This document shows positions 1 to 11,851 of a stretch of 64,000 nucleotides of DNA, piece by piece (position 1 is the stretch's first letter; each line of letters begins with the position of its first letter). The notes below the pieces were generated by a model. The model was given only the letters and a program-made list of their open reading frames with translations. It was not told where the DNA came from and searched no databases. A program made the position numbers and the translations under genes. Origin of the DNA: Phoronis australis (taxonomy: Eukaryota; Phoronida; Phoronidae); assembly GCA_002633005.1 (NCBI GenBank), contig NMRA01000104.1:83009-147008 (forward strand), written 5' to 3'.

Positions 1-1390
1 CTCCCCCTCCCCCTCCCACCAGACTTACAATTGCAAGCATTGAATGAATGAAACAAATCACCGCTGTGTTTATGGGTTTCGTAATTTCAGTCACAGTCAG
101 ACGGAAAGTGTAGAATTCTGTCTGAAATCTAACGTTTTTGCGACATCGAAAATATTTCCGTGATCATCCCGGATCAAAAAATGGACACAGCGTTTCTTGC
201 GGATTAGCTAAATGCGCATCAGCAGAGACATCAAACTTCAAATTCCTTTGCAAGACAAGAAGGCGATTGGTTTCACTTCTTCCTGCGCCATTTCTCGTGG
301 ATCCGTCTTCGGAACTCAAGGGACATGGAAATGTCGGTATCAGCAATCTCTAAATATGGTGGTCGTCACTGAGGCTACCGGCAAAATCTGATGACAACTT
401 TCACCTCAAACTTTACTAATAAGTGAGTTGTGCACTCAGTTATTGGCTTCCAGACTATCGTTTACATTGGCCTGAATGGGGTAAACTTCAACCTCAAGGA
501 ATGTGCAAAAATTTCCACTTATGCTTATATATTTGGCTTTCTCTGGTACAGGCTATCGGCAAAGTGTAATAATAGTTCATCACTCCTGTGTATTTCTTAT
601 GGAGGGCTGCTGGTAAATTTTAGCGCATGTGTGGTAATACATATTACTAATTTCTGTCGAGCAATAATCGTCAGAGTAAGTAATTACTGTTGGCTCATGC
701 GGCACTGTGCAGTTACTACCAGCTTTAGATACAGTCTACTTTGCATGTTTTCCTAGTCAAATTCAGTACGCCTGGAATGAGATGGCACTAGGTTAGCGAC
801 TTTGATGCTTCTTGAAATGAGTGTGACAATTTACCTCACCTTATTGAGGTAGGTTAGTTTGTTCTATTGTAACTTGTCCCAGCCAAAGTTGCAGTGGACG
901 GAAGTAACCTGCAGGCCAGGTGTTTTCGTGCTTGCTCTTTTACATGCAAACTCATGTCAAATGCTTTTTTATTGACATGCAGCTGACGGGGGGGGGGGGC
1001 TCAGGCCCGATTTTAAGTGTCCGGTGCAGACCACCAGCGCAACTGTTGCCCCTTTTTTTAGTCCTCGGATTGTTTTGTTTGTAGGAGGTACACATCCCCA
1101 GGAACTCTGGCTCCCCTATTGTTTAGGCTTTGCACAATTGCCCGAGACAAAATGTTGGACCCCCCGCTTATGCCTTCCTGGATCGGATGTTCATTTGGGC
1201 AAGTTGTTCTAGGGTAACATGGTGATTCTCCCCAACTTATTAAACATGACACCTTAGATTTTAGATCTGGTAGTTTTCTGTTATACAGTAATGAAAACAA
1301 ATTGGTAGCAGCTATAATTCATTATTGATGTCAGAAGTTGTAAAATTTCCGTTCTGATTATTTACTTCTCTATGATAGCGAGTAGCAGCA

Positions 1391-1961
1391 AATGTTGATA
1401 AAAACAAGGATGGATTCAAATCAGCTTGACATGTTTTGGCCTTTATTAAAACACCATCCTCAGAAGCAAAGACAGCATGGCCAACTTGCTGGGCCCAACA
1501 ACAAGTAATACACAGACACAGTCAATTACTGGGGATTAACACTAGACTAGACTAACAATGACAACCTGTGGTGTACCAGTTGTCTATTGAGACTGGGCTT
1601 GCCTCAGGAATTTTAAGCTCCCTTGTTTCTACTTGGTCTATTATTGCTAAGCCAATGAAAGAGGTTTGCTCGTAACAATGGTTGGAGCCCTGTGGATGAA
1701 TATCTCTGGACTTCTGTCATTGAGGATTTAGATGTTTAGTGGTTAGAGTTTACAAGGGACAATTAAATAATTTCACCAATGTAACAGCACAGATAAATTT
1801 GTACTCAACCCTGGACCATAGACCCATAGGAATTTTGTCATTGGGGTTAAATAAATTTGACCTAGCAAGGTGGCCACTGTTTTGGCTTTTGATGATGGTG
1901 TTTTTATAAACGCTGAGACATGTAAAGCAGATTTCAATCCATCTCTGTTTTTATCAACATT
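1391..1961. mobile_element. Foldback/MITE-like element with ~110-bp terminal inverted repeats
   Basis: The left arm (about 1391-1500) and the reverse complement of the right arm (about 1861-1961) match over roughly 110 bp with scattered mismatches and small gaps; both start AATGTTGATAAAAAC. The 13-bp string ATTATTTACTTCT occurs at 1357-1369 and again at 1959-1971, next to the right end, and may be a target-site duplication, although about 20 bp separate the left copy from the arm. About 360 bp of unique sequence lie between the arms, with no transposase. Non-autonomous DNA element or foldback unit; the superfamily was not recognised. Confidence 0.7.
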
Positions 1962-2423
1962 ATTTACTTCTTTATAAAGTTACATGAGTTGGGCACGCAG
2001 ACACTAAAGATTTGCATTTTGAAAGGTCGCCTGCATGGTCACTGTCTCTCGAGAGGGTAGAAATTCCTGAGTAAACTGCAAGTCTTTGTTTGGTAGACGA
2101 TGTGATTTCGGCGTTAAAATAAGAGTTGCCTAATTATTCAAGACATGTGTTTTCACCTTTTTGGTCTTTTGTTGGACTTCAGATTTATTCAAATTGGTGA
2201 TGACAGTATGTATAGTTTGTAATCCCTGAGGTACTATAAGATTGCACCATGGCCATCTGTGTAGGCAATGCGTAAGTAAAAGTTTAACTGCGGAAATGTG
2301 TAACTTCATTTTGTTAAATTTCTCATAAAAAATCTAAGGCCACTGTGTCGTATTACATGCTGTAAAAAATAAAGTGGTTTGCGTTTACAGCTACAACCAC
2401 GCAACTTCTGATTCAATTTTTGG

Positions 2424-2515
2424 GTGATAGTCCATTACAGGGGTCACAGATTTTGAGAACTAATCCTTTTCTGATAAGAGAAAACTGGTGTTTAAAATGT
2501 GTCTGTTACCCAATT
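2424..2515. mobile_element. Short (~90-bp) hairpin element, related to 34480-34605
   Basis: The left arm contains GGGGTCACAGATTTTGAGAAC and its imperfect reverse complement (TTTAAAATGTGTCTGTTACCC) follows about 25 bp later. The same arm motif (CAGATTTTGAGAAC) occurs in the hairpin element at 34480-34605 and, more loosely, at 28950-29060. I read these as three copies of one very short inverted-repeat family. Confidence 0.5.
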
Positions 2516-2837
2516 TTGTGCAATAAATCTTTTAAATATTAATACCGGTATATGGAAATTAAGAAATTCTTTTTTACAGATTTAAAAAGTTTTTACAGTA
2601 TGCTTTTTATTGACCCTTGACTTGTAAATTTGAACAACTAAGCATGTATTTATTTTTACTGTGGTGTTTAGACATATTGGTGTGTTTTTAACTCTCCAGT
2701 GGTCAATATATCAGTACCAGTAATCTCTCTGTCATGTCATGCTATGAAGCAGGACTAAATGTTCGTATTCCAATCTACTCACTCACATCAATCTTACACC
2801 CCCATTTTGGTTGATAGAAATTTGTATTGGGTTGATG

Positions 2838-2995
2838 ATAAATTATCATCCGTCAATATCAATATGATCATCATTCATTGCATCATTCTTAATAAATGAT
2901 CATCAGTCGATATCAGTATGATCATCATTCATAGCAACATTCAAGATAAATGATCATCGGTCAATATCAGTGTGATCATCATTCATAGCTGCACC
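2838..2995. repeat. 54-bp tandem repeat, three units
   Basis: Units start at 2838, 2892 and 2946, each beginning ATAAAT(G/T)ATCATC and containing two TGATCAT-like palindromes (for example TATGATCATCATTCAT). The spacing is exactly 54 bp. The third unit loses similarity near 2990. Non-coding. Confidence 0.8.
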
Positions 2996-3553
2996 CGATC
3001 GTCTAATGGTCATTTATTGTTGTGCTGTGACAAGAAATTGTTTAAATTGTTACGGTTAATAATAAACCTCGCATGAAAAGTCACATCAATCAGTGTTAAT
3101 ATGAATTGTTACCCGAGCATTTATATCAAATCATACAGTGGGGTTGATTTGTGGACCAGTCTGACCTGCAGCTCACCAAGGCAACCTCAAATGTTATTTG
3201 ATGTCCTAGTAAAAATCCCAAATCACGGTGTTGCCGGAGTGGCACCATGGCATCAGGGTTTCCTTGATTTTGCAAGCTCATCTCCTGTTTGACAACCAGG
3301 GTATTCTGCCAGCTTGGATTTGGTGAGTTGGTGTTGTGCTACGTATGCTGAGATCCCTCATACCCTACACATGAATTCTGATGGTTGGTATCAATACATA
3401 TCGAAAGTTTTCTTGAAAAGTTGTATGATGTACCAAAGTGACCTTTTAGTTTTAGTGCCTTGACTTTACTGCAGCCCCACAACAAAAACAACATAAGTAT
3501 GCACGAGGAGTGAAATCAATAATTGTTATTTAAATCAAATCTTATTTTTGTAG

Positions 3554-6500
3554 AACATCTTCAGTATATTCCTATTGATGGTGACAAAGGGAGAGATGTA
3601 TTAAACAATGTTAGCCAAGCTTACCTCAAGCCTGATGCTACAGTGTCAGTTACACCCTACCAGGTGGCGTTGATAGACAACCCAGAATTGCAAGAAGAAT
3701 ACGAAGACATTGCGAAGAGTTGGAAGCAAAAGGTGACTGATAAACTGGTTTGATTAGAGGGTGTATAGTTAGAAACACCTGGCAAACTGATGTGTATGTA
3801 CTGACATCAGCCTCCAAATTGTAGCATAGGTGGTTCTCTGGAAGAAAAGGGAGTTTGTGACGATCCTGAGATATGTTGGTAATGGCATAATTATCACCTT
3901 TGACAATGGATAGTTCCGAAATACATACATGTATATATATATATATATATAAATAGGGAGAGAGAGGGCTTTGATGTTCTGCTGTAAGTAGCAGTGACAC
4001 CGTGTGGCTCACGTGGCACCATATTGTTATATGAAAGCTGCAAACCAATATGGCTGTAGGCAGATAAGGGACCTTGGTATATTAAAGGCAAACTACTGGC
4101 ACACTGTGCATTATTAGCAGGATTCTTAACAAATTATGGAGTTAAGAGAGTTTTCATTTTAATTTGAAAATATAGAGAAAGTTTGTTAAAATACAAATAT
4201 TTTGGGACCTATTTTATCAAAACTTGATCTCACGAACATTGGTTTCATTGAAAGTAGTTCAGACAATATATTACGATGCAGCAGGGGCAATGTGCAGGGC
4301 ATACCAATGTCATGCAGAGATTGAGCGAAAACTAGTGACTGTCGTTGGTAACAACATGTAGTAGACTTGAGGTTTAGATGAATATGCACTGGAATTAGCC
4401 TTGGACTCTTACCGAATATATATGTATATACTAGCACAAAGTGAAGTAGAATTCTTCTTCGTTTCAAAAACATTTCTCAATTTATTTCTTATGGTAACTA
4501 GTGTGAATTAATTAAACATGGTGTGATTGGCAACACCTACCAATTAACACTAAATCACCACTGAACACTAAAACAAACTTTCAAATGCAGTCAAATTTCA
4601 TGGAAGTAGTTTTTTCTCTGTAATTTGTGCTACAGAATAGCTTATCGGAGAACCTAATCTTGTCCTTGAATGTAAGAGTACAATGCTAACAACAAATGTG
4701 CCTGCAGGGTTCGTTCATGTTGCTCAGACACCAGCGTGACTGATGTTTGGTGCATCAATGGACTTGTATAATTTACGGCTGGGCTAGATTCTTGGACTTG
4801 CATGGATACACTGCTGCTTGCAACAGTCATTTGCTTCCCCAAGAATGATTGTGATAATGAGGCGCTATATAGCATCAGTTTCAGTGAAGTATTAGCAAAA
4901 ACACATGCAGAGAATCTTTTACTGAAGTAATTGCTTATAAATGAGATTTTCGGCCTTATTTGGTTTGTGCTAGTGGGACTTGAGAACAGTAATTCGTATT
5001 AACAGACCATACTCCTATTGTTTATTCTACTAAATTAAATATTCAAGATGGTGGACAAAACCGTGGACCCGTTCGTGAATGAAGGACTTTTAATCTGTAT
5101 TGTATAGGGCTATTCTGGTGCAGAACTGAAGGAAAGGCAGTGCTTTTCCTTGGTATCACCTACTGAAGTTGAGTCCATCTCAAAGAAAGGATGGTGTACC
5201 CACTCAGACAGACATAAGAAGCTGAAAAGGCCAACGTTTGGTGTAGCTGTCCATAGATATGCTGACGTAGCCTTAAGTATGGACAGGACTACTGACTGCA
5301 CTGACTTATGTTTAATGGTTTTTAAGGTATGTTATTTTTTAAACATATGTAGCAACTCATTTGTATTGGTTTCCTTATTTATGTTGATCGTTCGTGGACA
5401 AGAACTCACAGTGTGCAGGTTGTTGTTGACCGTAGTACACCCGGTGCGCACGTTTTGAAGTATAACGGTTTTAATCGTATCTTGTCTGTTTTAGTGCTTT
5501 TTATGCACCCACACACACACACAGATGCACATTGTGCCATCATCCTTGTTTGTTGTCCGCCTGGTGTCCTCTGTTGGTTTCTCCAAAACCTCTGGGTGCA
5601 TGTTCATGAAATTTTGCACATATGTTACTTTCATGCATTTTTAGATGAATCCAATCACTGGTGTTTTACCCTACATAGTGGCAATTTTATAATTTACGTT
5701 TGTCTCTATCTTTTGGCGTTCCTGAATGGATTTTTGTGTTTTGGGAAATAGATACCTACTAGGGAAGCGATGTTGTGATCATGTTTCCGGATGGATTTAT
5801 TTATTTCATGCCACCTAGTGGTCATTTTTCTTGTTTTTGAGTCTGAAATTTGACAATTTTATTTTTCTTTACGTTTGTCTAAGTGTGTGTTCATGAAATT
5901 TGGCAAATAATAAGTACCTTTAATTGTAGACAACAGCACAAGCCCCGTTTCAGAGGAGTTGGGCCTGCATTGCACCTCCTAGTGGCCTTTTCATTGTTTT
6001 TGTCTAATTTCTTTACGGCCCTGTACCTAACCTTCGAAATGTCGTGAAGAAATATGATGTAAGGTGGCAGGTGTGTCCCTATTGAGGAGAGCACTGCCGA
6101 CTTAGTTGCTTTGCACATTCCAAGTTTACCTTAGTGAGAATGTTCTAATTAATGATCGTCGCTTGTGTCTGCTTTGTATGCAATGCACATGATGGGTGTA
6201 TATCAAAGCTTTGCGTTGCTCTTGTCAATTAGTTATGAATGTAATGAAAACAAAGTACTCCTTGGTTTTACTTGAATATTTCACACATAGGCACGTATGC
6301 CTTAATCTAGATAAGCACAGCTTCACATGGGATTACATGGACTTGGATATGCACATATCTGGTAATGATGATACTTTCTCAGTCTGAATAGTTGGGACAT
6401 GTCAACCTTTCCCTTCATTCAGTGGTCACAGTGAAACTTGTGCTAACATAGCTACTATTTGTACCTAGGTTGTGTTTGGAAAGCGCTGTACAGTCTCCTC

Positions 6501-9500
6501 AAACCAAATATATTACCACGGTAGTCCTGTCTTGTCTCCATCCAGCAGCTTGAACAGTCAGATTTCTCAAGATGGCCAAAAGGTTTGTGACGAGTGTCCA
6601 GTGATTTTGCACTTGTTTTTTGATGTTGATTTCCTTCTAGAAAATTTGTGATTATGGTGAATATACCACATTTTTCCTATTTTGCACCCTCATATACATA
6701 TGTGGGTGCATATTGCTGACATCTCTTGTCTGGACATCCGGTGTCTGCCCAGACATCTACCAAACCCTTCAAAGTGTAATTACAAACCACCATTTTTGAG
6801 TATGCTAGGAGACTTGGGATGGACAGTTTAGACTACACTGAAGTCGATTATGCTGCACTAATGTAATATGCTGCTGGCTTGTTATTGGCTATCCTTTGTA
6901 ACATACCTGCAGCATGAGCGACGAATTGCGGGCGCTTTGTTTTTCCATCGGGTAAACGTATTCTGTTACTTGCGCTCCACATTTCTGCTTTATTTTAAAA
7001 TATTTTTCAGTGGTGAGGCGCTGTGTTTGTGGCAGGATTTTTCGACCATACATACCATGAGGTGCATTCAGAAAGCACTAATATCTCATTTCGGAAATGC
7101 AAAATGATCTTGAAAGAGCCTTTGGGGCTTTTCCAGTCATTGGGGATCATCCTAAAGGATCAATTAGACCTCAAGTATTTGTTACAGTTGAGTTTCTCAA
7201 TTTAGAACACAAGTTTGCAAACTAGTGTAATTTCATTTTATCCAAATTTTCAATGAAATAAAAGTTGAATGTTTCATTATTTGCCAATTTGTATTTTACA
7301 ACGGTTACCAAAGAACACATGATGAAATTGTGAGTGTTTTAAACAATGTAGTGAACTTTTAAAAATACGATACAGTCAGGTGACCTAATTATCGGACGTT
7401 TTTGCACATTTTGCATTATATTTAATTGAAAATACTACGGATTGTTGTAAATTCTTTGCTGAAATAAAGGCTTACCTTTATAGAAATGTTGTGTTACTAT
7501 ATCTTGTCACCGAAAGCCACATTTATGTTCCCACTGATCTTTAAAAAACACAACAAGCAAACCTTCGGAGAACCTAAATATCGGACACCATGTTTCCCCA
7601 TACGCCACACCGCGGAAAACTGATAAACCACGTAATGGCCGTGGGCACCTTGTAGCCAAATTTCAGCTCGAGTGTTTTGACATATATGCTGCTAGAACCC
7701 AGGTCCATTCGCAACAAAATTATCCATAAAATGAAATCTGATGACGGCGCCAAGTCATTTCGATGAATTAGTGCAGACGACTAAAGCACGTGCAAACTCA
7801 CTGCAGTTTTTAGTATCACTTTGGCTTCTTGATATGACACCCGCACGTCTGCGGTCGGGGTTTGACTTGAGTTTAAAAACAAATGAAAAAATGGAACAGT
7901 AACATATTGTCAGTTCAATGAGATGGTTTCATTGTGGAAAAAGATTTTATTTTCAACTTTTATAACCGATTTATGCGATCGTCCATTTTAGGCCGACTTG
8001 GAGGTCTAAATTGCACCCTCTCTCGGTAAAATTAAAACGAGGCAACGCTCTAAAAAACGAGACGGTGCCGGACATTGAATGCATTACAACGGAACAAAAA
8101 TTGGTGTCGTTTAATTCTCAGATTATGATTCAAGTAAGATTCTATGAAATGTCCGATACTTAGGTTCCATCCGATAATTAGGTACATTATGTGTAATTTT
8201 GGAAATGATGTTCGTTCATTCACAAATTCCAGGAAGCTTTACTGTAGTGTTTCAATTAAAGTGGTCTACCCCTGTCAAAAATAAGTCTTAATTTTAAATT
8301 GTTGTTTTCTTGGCTTTGAAGTAACTGCTGAGACCAGTTTGATGTTGACAGTGAGCTTTAAATTGTAAACTATATCTTTAACTGATCATTGCCATTTGTT
8401 GCCATCATCTATATTTATTAAAACTTTCGCTCAATATGGTCAATGGCATTCACTGTATACACAGCGCCATGTTGTCCCACTTCAGGTGTTTCTCTACTAC
8501 CCACAATGCCACAGACTATTAGTGTCTTCACTGTACCTGTATCTCAATGTTTTCACACTACAGGTATGCTTTACTATGCTAGACGTTTACTGCCTTCATT
8601 GTATACGTAACTCAATGTTGTCTCACTGCAGGTATGCTTTACTATGCCAGACGTTTACTGCCTTCATTGTATATGTCACTCAATGTTGTCTCACTGCAGG
8701 TATATCTGTACGACCCACAATGCCACAGACTACGCCACTGTCTTCCTTATGCAGTTGTATACTACAAGAAACGAGCGACGTCTGATCAAGACTATCCATC
8801 AATATGTCCTGCCAGGCAAGTCCCTACTAGGTCATCTGTCAAGGTAGACATGAAAACAACTAGTGGTTTAGACTTTCCTGTAGTTACAAATGAGACATTT
8901 ATTGGCTCGTCCCTGTTTCATTATGATACACATGATGTCAAAGATGGTGGCCTGGGGAATGTGAACCAGACACTGGGAAATGTGTGTACAGTCAAAGAAA
9001 ATATGCTCCAGTCTAATGACCTTACGACATCAGACAAGAATAGTAAAGCAGAAGAAAACAGATATGAAGTTAGTGAGTCTCCTTCTAAATCGTGCAACAC
9101 AGTTGAGTGCAAGTTCTCAGAATCGCCTGCAGCAGTGTGTGAACTATCAAATGTAAGTGTTGCTCCTTTAAGACAGTCGGTACAAACGAACCATGTAAAG
9201 AAGGAAAGGAAGAAAAGACCATTCAAAAGTCTGTCTGATAGGTTTAATATTCTCTCTGCCACTTTAAAGACGTCTGGTGGAGAGGTTGAAGACAAAGTTT
9301 TAACTGAGCTGTCTAAGTTGAAGACGAGTATGTCAAACAAAGTGACTCATTTGAACTTAGCTCGTGGTGATTTGTTGGGGAGTGGTATGTACCGTGATGC
9401 TGGGTCATACGACTTAACATCACCCGAGCGTTATCGTGCAAGTAGCCATAGTGAAGACAGGATAGGACGTACTCTGATACAGACTGAGGTGAAGGATTCA

Positions 9501-11342
9501 GGCCACAAACAAGTTGTCGCTGTTTCTAAGGATGGACGGAAAGAAACTTATATAGCAAAGGCTGAAATGTCCAATGCGAAGGAAGGTCAAATGTCCTGTA
9601 ATAACGAGGGCACTCAGTACAAACGCACAGCTAATTGCTTGGTGTCTTTTGATAACAATGCATTGCCCTCTGATGGGAAAAAGCAGTGCATAAGGAGTTG
9701 TAGTGTGGACCAACAGCCTGCACAAATAGACAATCACCAAACTGTACCAAGGTGCGGTGTTGATTCGCTGACTCGGAAAACTATTACCCCAAAGGAAGCT
9801 CGATCAACAATACAAGAAAAAGATGACCTGGAAAAGGCGAAGAGAGATGGCTGGAGAGGACAACCCTATACCCGTCGTTCTGACAACATGGACAAACCTC
9901 AGAACACCTCACCTGTAGACATAAGGGATTTTGGCTTGGCTGCCAAGTATGCAGGGAAACACGTCCGTAATGTTTCTCGGTCCCAATACAAGTACTCGCG
10001 GTACAGACCTTCCCACAGAACTCTCAAGCTTACTGGTATTGATGCTGATGCAGTTTCTTCGAAAGAAATGGACAGTTTGACAGAAATAGAAAAATCTTTG
10101 TACAGCCGTGGTTCCACCAATACCTCTCATGATGCCTACAGTTGTCAAGCAGGGCCAGTGTCCACTTCTGCCTATGGTCAACACCAGTCTGGTGGTTCTC
10201 AGCCATACTCTGTACAGATGACCATGCATTTATCAAAGAAAGCTCAGGGACACTTGGGCCATTCAAATTATGCAGGTGCTGATGTAGACTTATCGGCTAA
10301 TTGTTATTACCCTGGGGATCAGCGCAAAACGACAACAGAGTCGGGCGTGTCAGCTGAAGAATCTGCCCAAATTGATTCTGCAGTGCAACAAAGCCCAGGT
10401 CGGCGTAGTGCGAGTGTATGTATACCTTCCGTGTCTACCATGACACCTTATGAAGCGGACTCCAGCTCCAACCTTGCTGACCTGTCCAACCAAGGGTCAG
10501 CTGGCCAGCAGCTCACAAAAGCACAACCCGAGGTCATGGGGGTACCACAAGAATACCCTGATGATGTCGTCCAGCAGTGCTTTGCATTGCTTAGACAAGT
10601 TTGTAACAAGGCAGTGTCTGATGGTGACAAACTGGCGGTGCATCGTACAATGGAATTGTTAGTTCACCATCAGCTGAAACAGTTGTGTACCAATGTGAAG
10701 GAAACCGTAAACAGAGAGGAGGGCAGCAACAAGACAAGTTGTCAAGTTGAATCCAGTGAGTGGCTGGCGTCCAAAATCTCTTGCCTAAACCCTGTCAGCA
10801 GTGGTGGTAAGGAGACCTCTTCTCCAGACAGTGAACCCTCAGCTGGGAGAACCAAGGCAGGCAAGCAGTTTACAGGTGGCGAAGACACCATTGCCAAAGA
10901 GCGTAAGAAACGAAAAACAGCTCCTGAAACAATAGGCATTTTTCATGGGAGAACCCTGTTACGAGGAGGTGTGGAGCCCAGAGCCATACCCCTGTCAGTT
11001 CTGCCGCCGGAAAAATGTCGGTTCATCCCTACTGATCCTCGTCAGGACCTTCCCAAGTATGCCAGTCACATGAAAGCGCTGAAGGAGCCACGTCTAGGCC
11101 AACTGTTAAAGCTAAATTCTCAGAACACTGAGATGGAAACTATTCACAAAAGCAAGCAGTCTCCTCAAGTCATTGATAAGCTCAATGTTTCGGCTCAAAC
11201 CATGTTTATGGAGCTTGAAACATCGATAGATTTGGTGCAGACGCCAGGGAGTCCAGGTTCTGATCAAGAGGCTTTGTACAGAGATCATTTTGTGAAACAC
11301 GGCACACTAGTCAAAACAGTGCTTGCAAATCAGTCTGTTTAG
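3554..11342 (+). CDS. DUF3715-domain protein, TASOR/TEX15-like; 5' end not found
   Basis: Four exons join in frame: 3554-3732, 5108-5326, 6469-6582 and 8700-11342 (TAG stop), giving about 1050 aa plus a missing N-terminus. The first three exons and the first ~25 codons of the fourth form the pseudo-PARP-like DUF3715 domain of TASOR, TASOR2 and TEX15: a helix with a basic end running into GYSGAELKERQCFSL, then GWCTHSDRH, PTFGVAVHRYADVAL and LCLMVFKVVFGKR, closing with VYLYDPQCHRL and AVVYYKK. The large last exon is Ser/Thr/Lys-rich and low complexity, with basic clusters KKERKKRPFK and KERKKRKT (candidate nuclear signals) and a helical stretch near PDDVVQQCFALLRQ. TASOR scaffolds the HUSH silencing complex and TEX15 acts in piRNA-guided germline silencing; which of the two this gene follows is not clear. 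A poly(A) signal lies at 11846. Duplicated splice acceptors precede the last exon. Confidence 0.8.
3926..3952. repeat. (TA)n microsatellite
   Basis: Run of about eleven TA units in the intron after the 3554-3732 exon, followed by a short GA-rich stretch. Confidence 0.9.
5500..6110. repeat. Degenerate ~170-bp repeat family, locus 1
   Basis: Intronic copies of a dispersed repeat whose units contain a TTCATGAAATTT(G)GCA segment and a block of the form CACC(T)CCTAGTGGCC (for example near 5808-5820 and 5968-5982). The same segments recur, in one orientation or the other, at 29430-30340, 36640-37330 and 61380-62110. It does not code for protein. A short CA run lies at about 5510-5522. Confidence 0.6.
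7383..8183. mobile_element. Inverted-repeat element bounded by ACCTAATTATCGGAC motifs
   Basis: The 15-mer ACCTAATTATCGGAC at 7383-7397 recurs as AACCTAAATATCGGAC at 7571-7586 and in reverse complement, in tandem, at 8151-8166 and 8171-8183. The two left motifs and two right motifs face each other across ~800 bp. The outer right pair could fold on itself. No protein-coding potential was seen. It sits in the intron between the 6469-6582 and 8700-11342 exons. Probably a non-autonomous transposon with compound ends. Confidence 0.5.
8453..8699 (+). repeat. Tandemly duplicated splice-acceptor region before the last exon
   Basis: Four copies of a pyrimidine tract plus AG acceptor end at 8485, 8563, 8631 and 8699. 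The last three are in 68-bp steps, each starting CTCAATGTT and ending in CAG followed by GTAT. The copy after 8485 also duplicates the first 33 nt of the real exon with four differences (it would read VFLYYPQCHRL; the real exon reads VYLYDPQCHRL). Only the 8699 acceptor joins the upstream exons to the long open frame; the 8485 and 8563 sites enter a frame that stops at 8785, and the 8631 site a frame that stops at 8847. Confidence 0.85.
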
Positions 11343-11845
11343 CTGTGTTTTAAGGCACAGTTTATTTATTTTTGACTTTCAAAAGCATGATGATCATGGT
11401 GTCATGGCCAATAGGGGGCACTATGTCCTTATGCTATTTTAGATGGATTTTATAAAGTTATAACAGACATTAGTCTTTAGCGTCGTACTATTCTAACAAA
11501 GAGTGGCTGTTAGCAAGTAGTATTTCTCCATATTTGTTGGCTCATTTCACATAACCAGAGTAGTTGTAGCCAGATAGTTTTGACAAGTATCCATTTTGTA
11601 CCCTTGTGCATCACACATGCTCCGAGCGGACCAACAGTTGATAGACCTAGTGTGGTATTTAAGTGAAATTGCAACGTTTTCAAACATCATGTCGCACATG
11701 TTGATTACCAGGATTTTCAATTATACATGCATATCTCTATGAACTTAACCACTATCTATTATGAAATGGAACCCAGGTTAATAGTCTGAATCTTTCTATC
11801 ACTTTTATTTTGTCATGATGTATCTGTTCACTGTTTTAGTCTCAC

Positions 11846-11851
11846 AATAAA
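11846..11851 (+). terminator. Candidate poly(A) signal of the DUF3715 gene
   Basis: The first AATAAA found downstream of the stop, about 505 nt after it. Confidence 0.4.

Larger units (their letters stand above)
1..3553. other. Stretch upstream of the first recognised DUF3715 exon; no gene assigned
   Basis: No exon could be supported here. The DUF3715 gene on the plus strand must have at least one more 5' exon, because its first recognised exon (3554) begins in mid-codon after a splice acceptor; that exon may lie here or left of the window. The stretch holds a C-rich start (1-20), a G run near 990-1000, a long inverted-repeat element (1391-1961), a short hairpin element (about 2424-2515) and a 54-bp tandem repeat (2838-2995). 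The short open frames present have no domain or codon pattern I recognise. Confidence 0.5.

Noticed and set aside
138-353. Possible first exon of the DUF3715 gene near the left edge
   Set aside because: No match to the family's N-terminus, and the required exon phase (one base left over) cannot be met by a good donor here.
7738-7780. CTGATGA followed by a GAAA-like stretch as a hammerhead ribozyme
   Set aside because: The conserved core and helix pairing could not be completed here or at the other CTGATGA sites checked.
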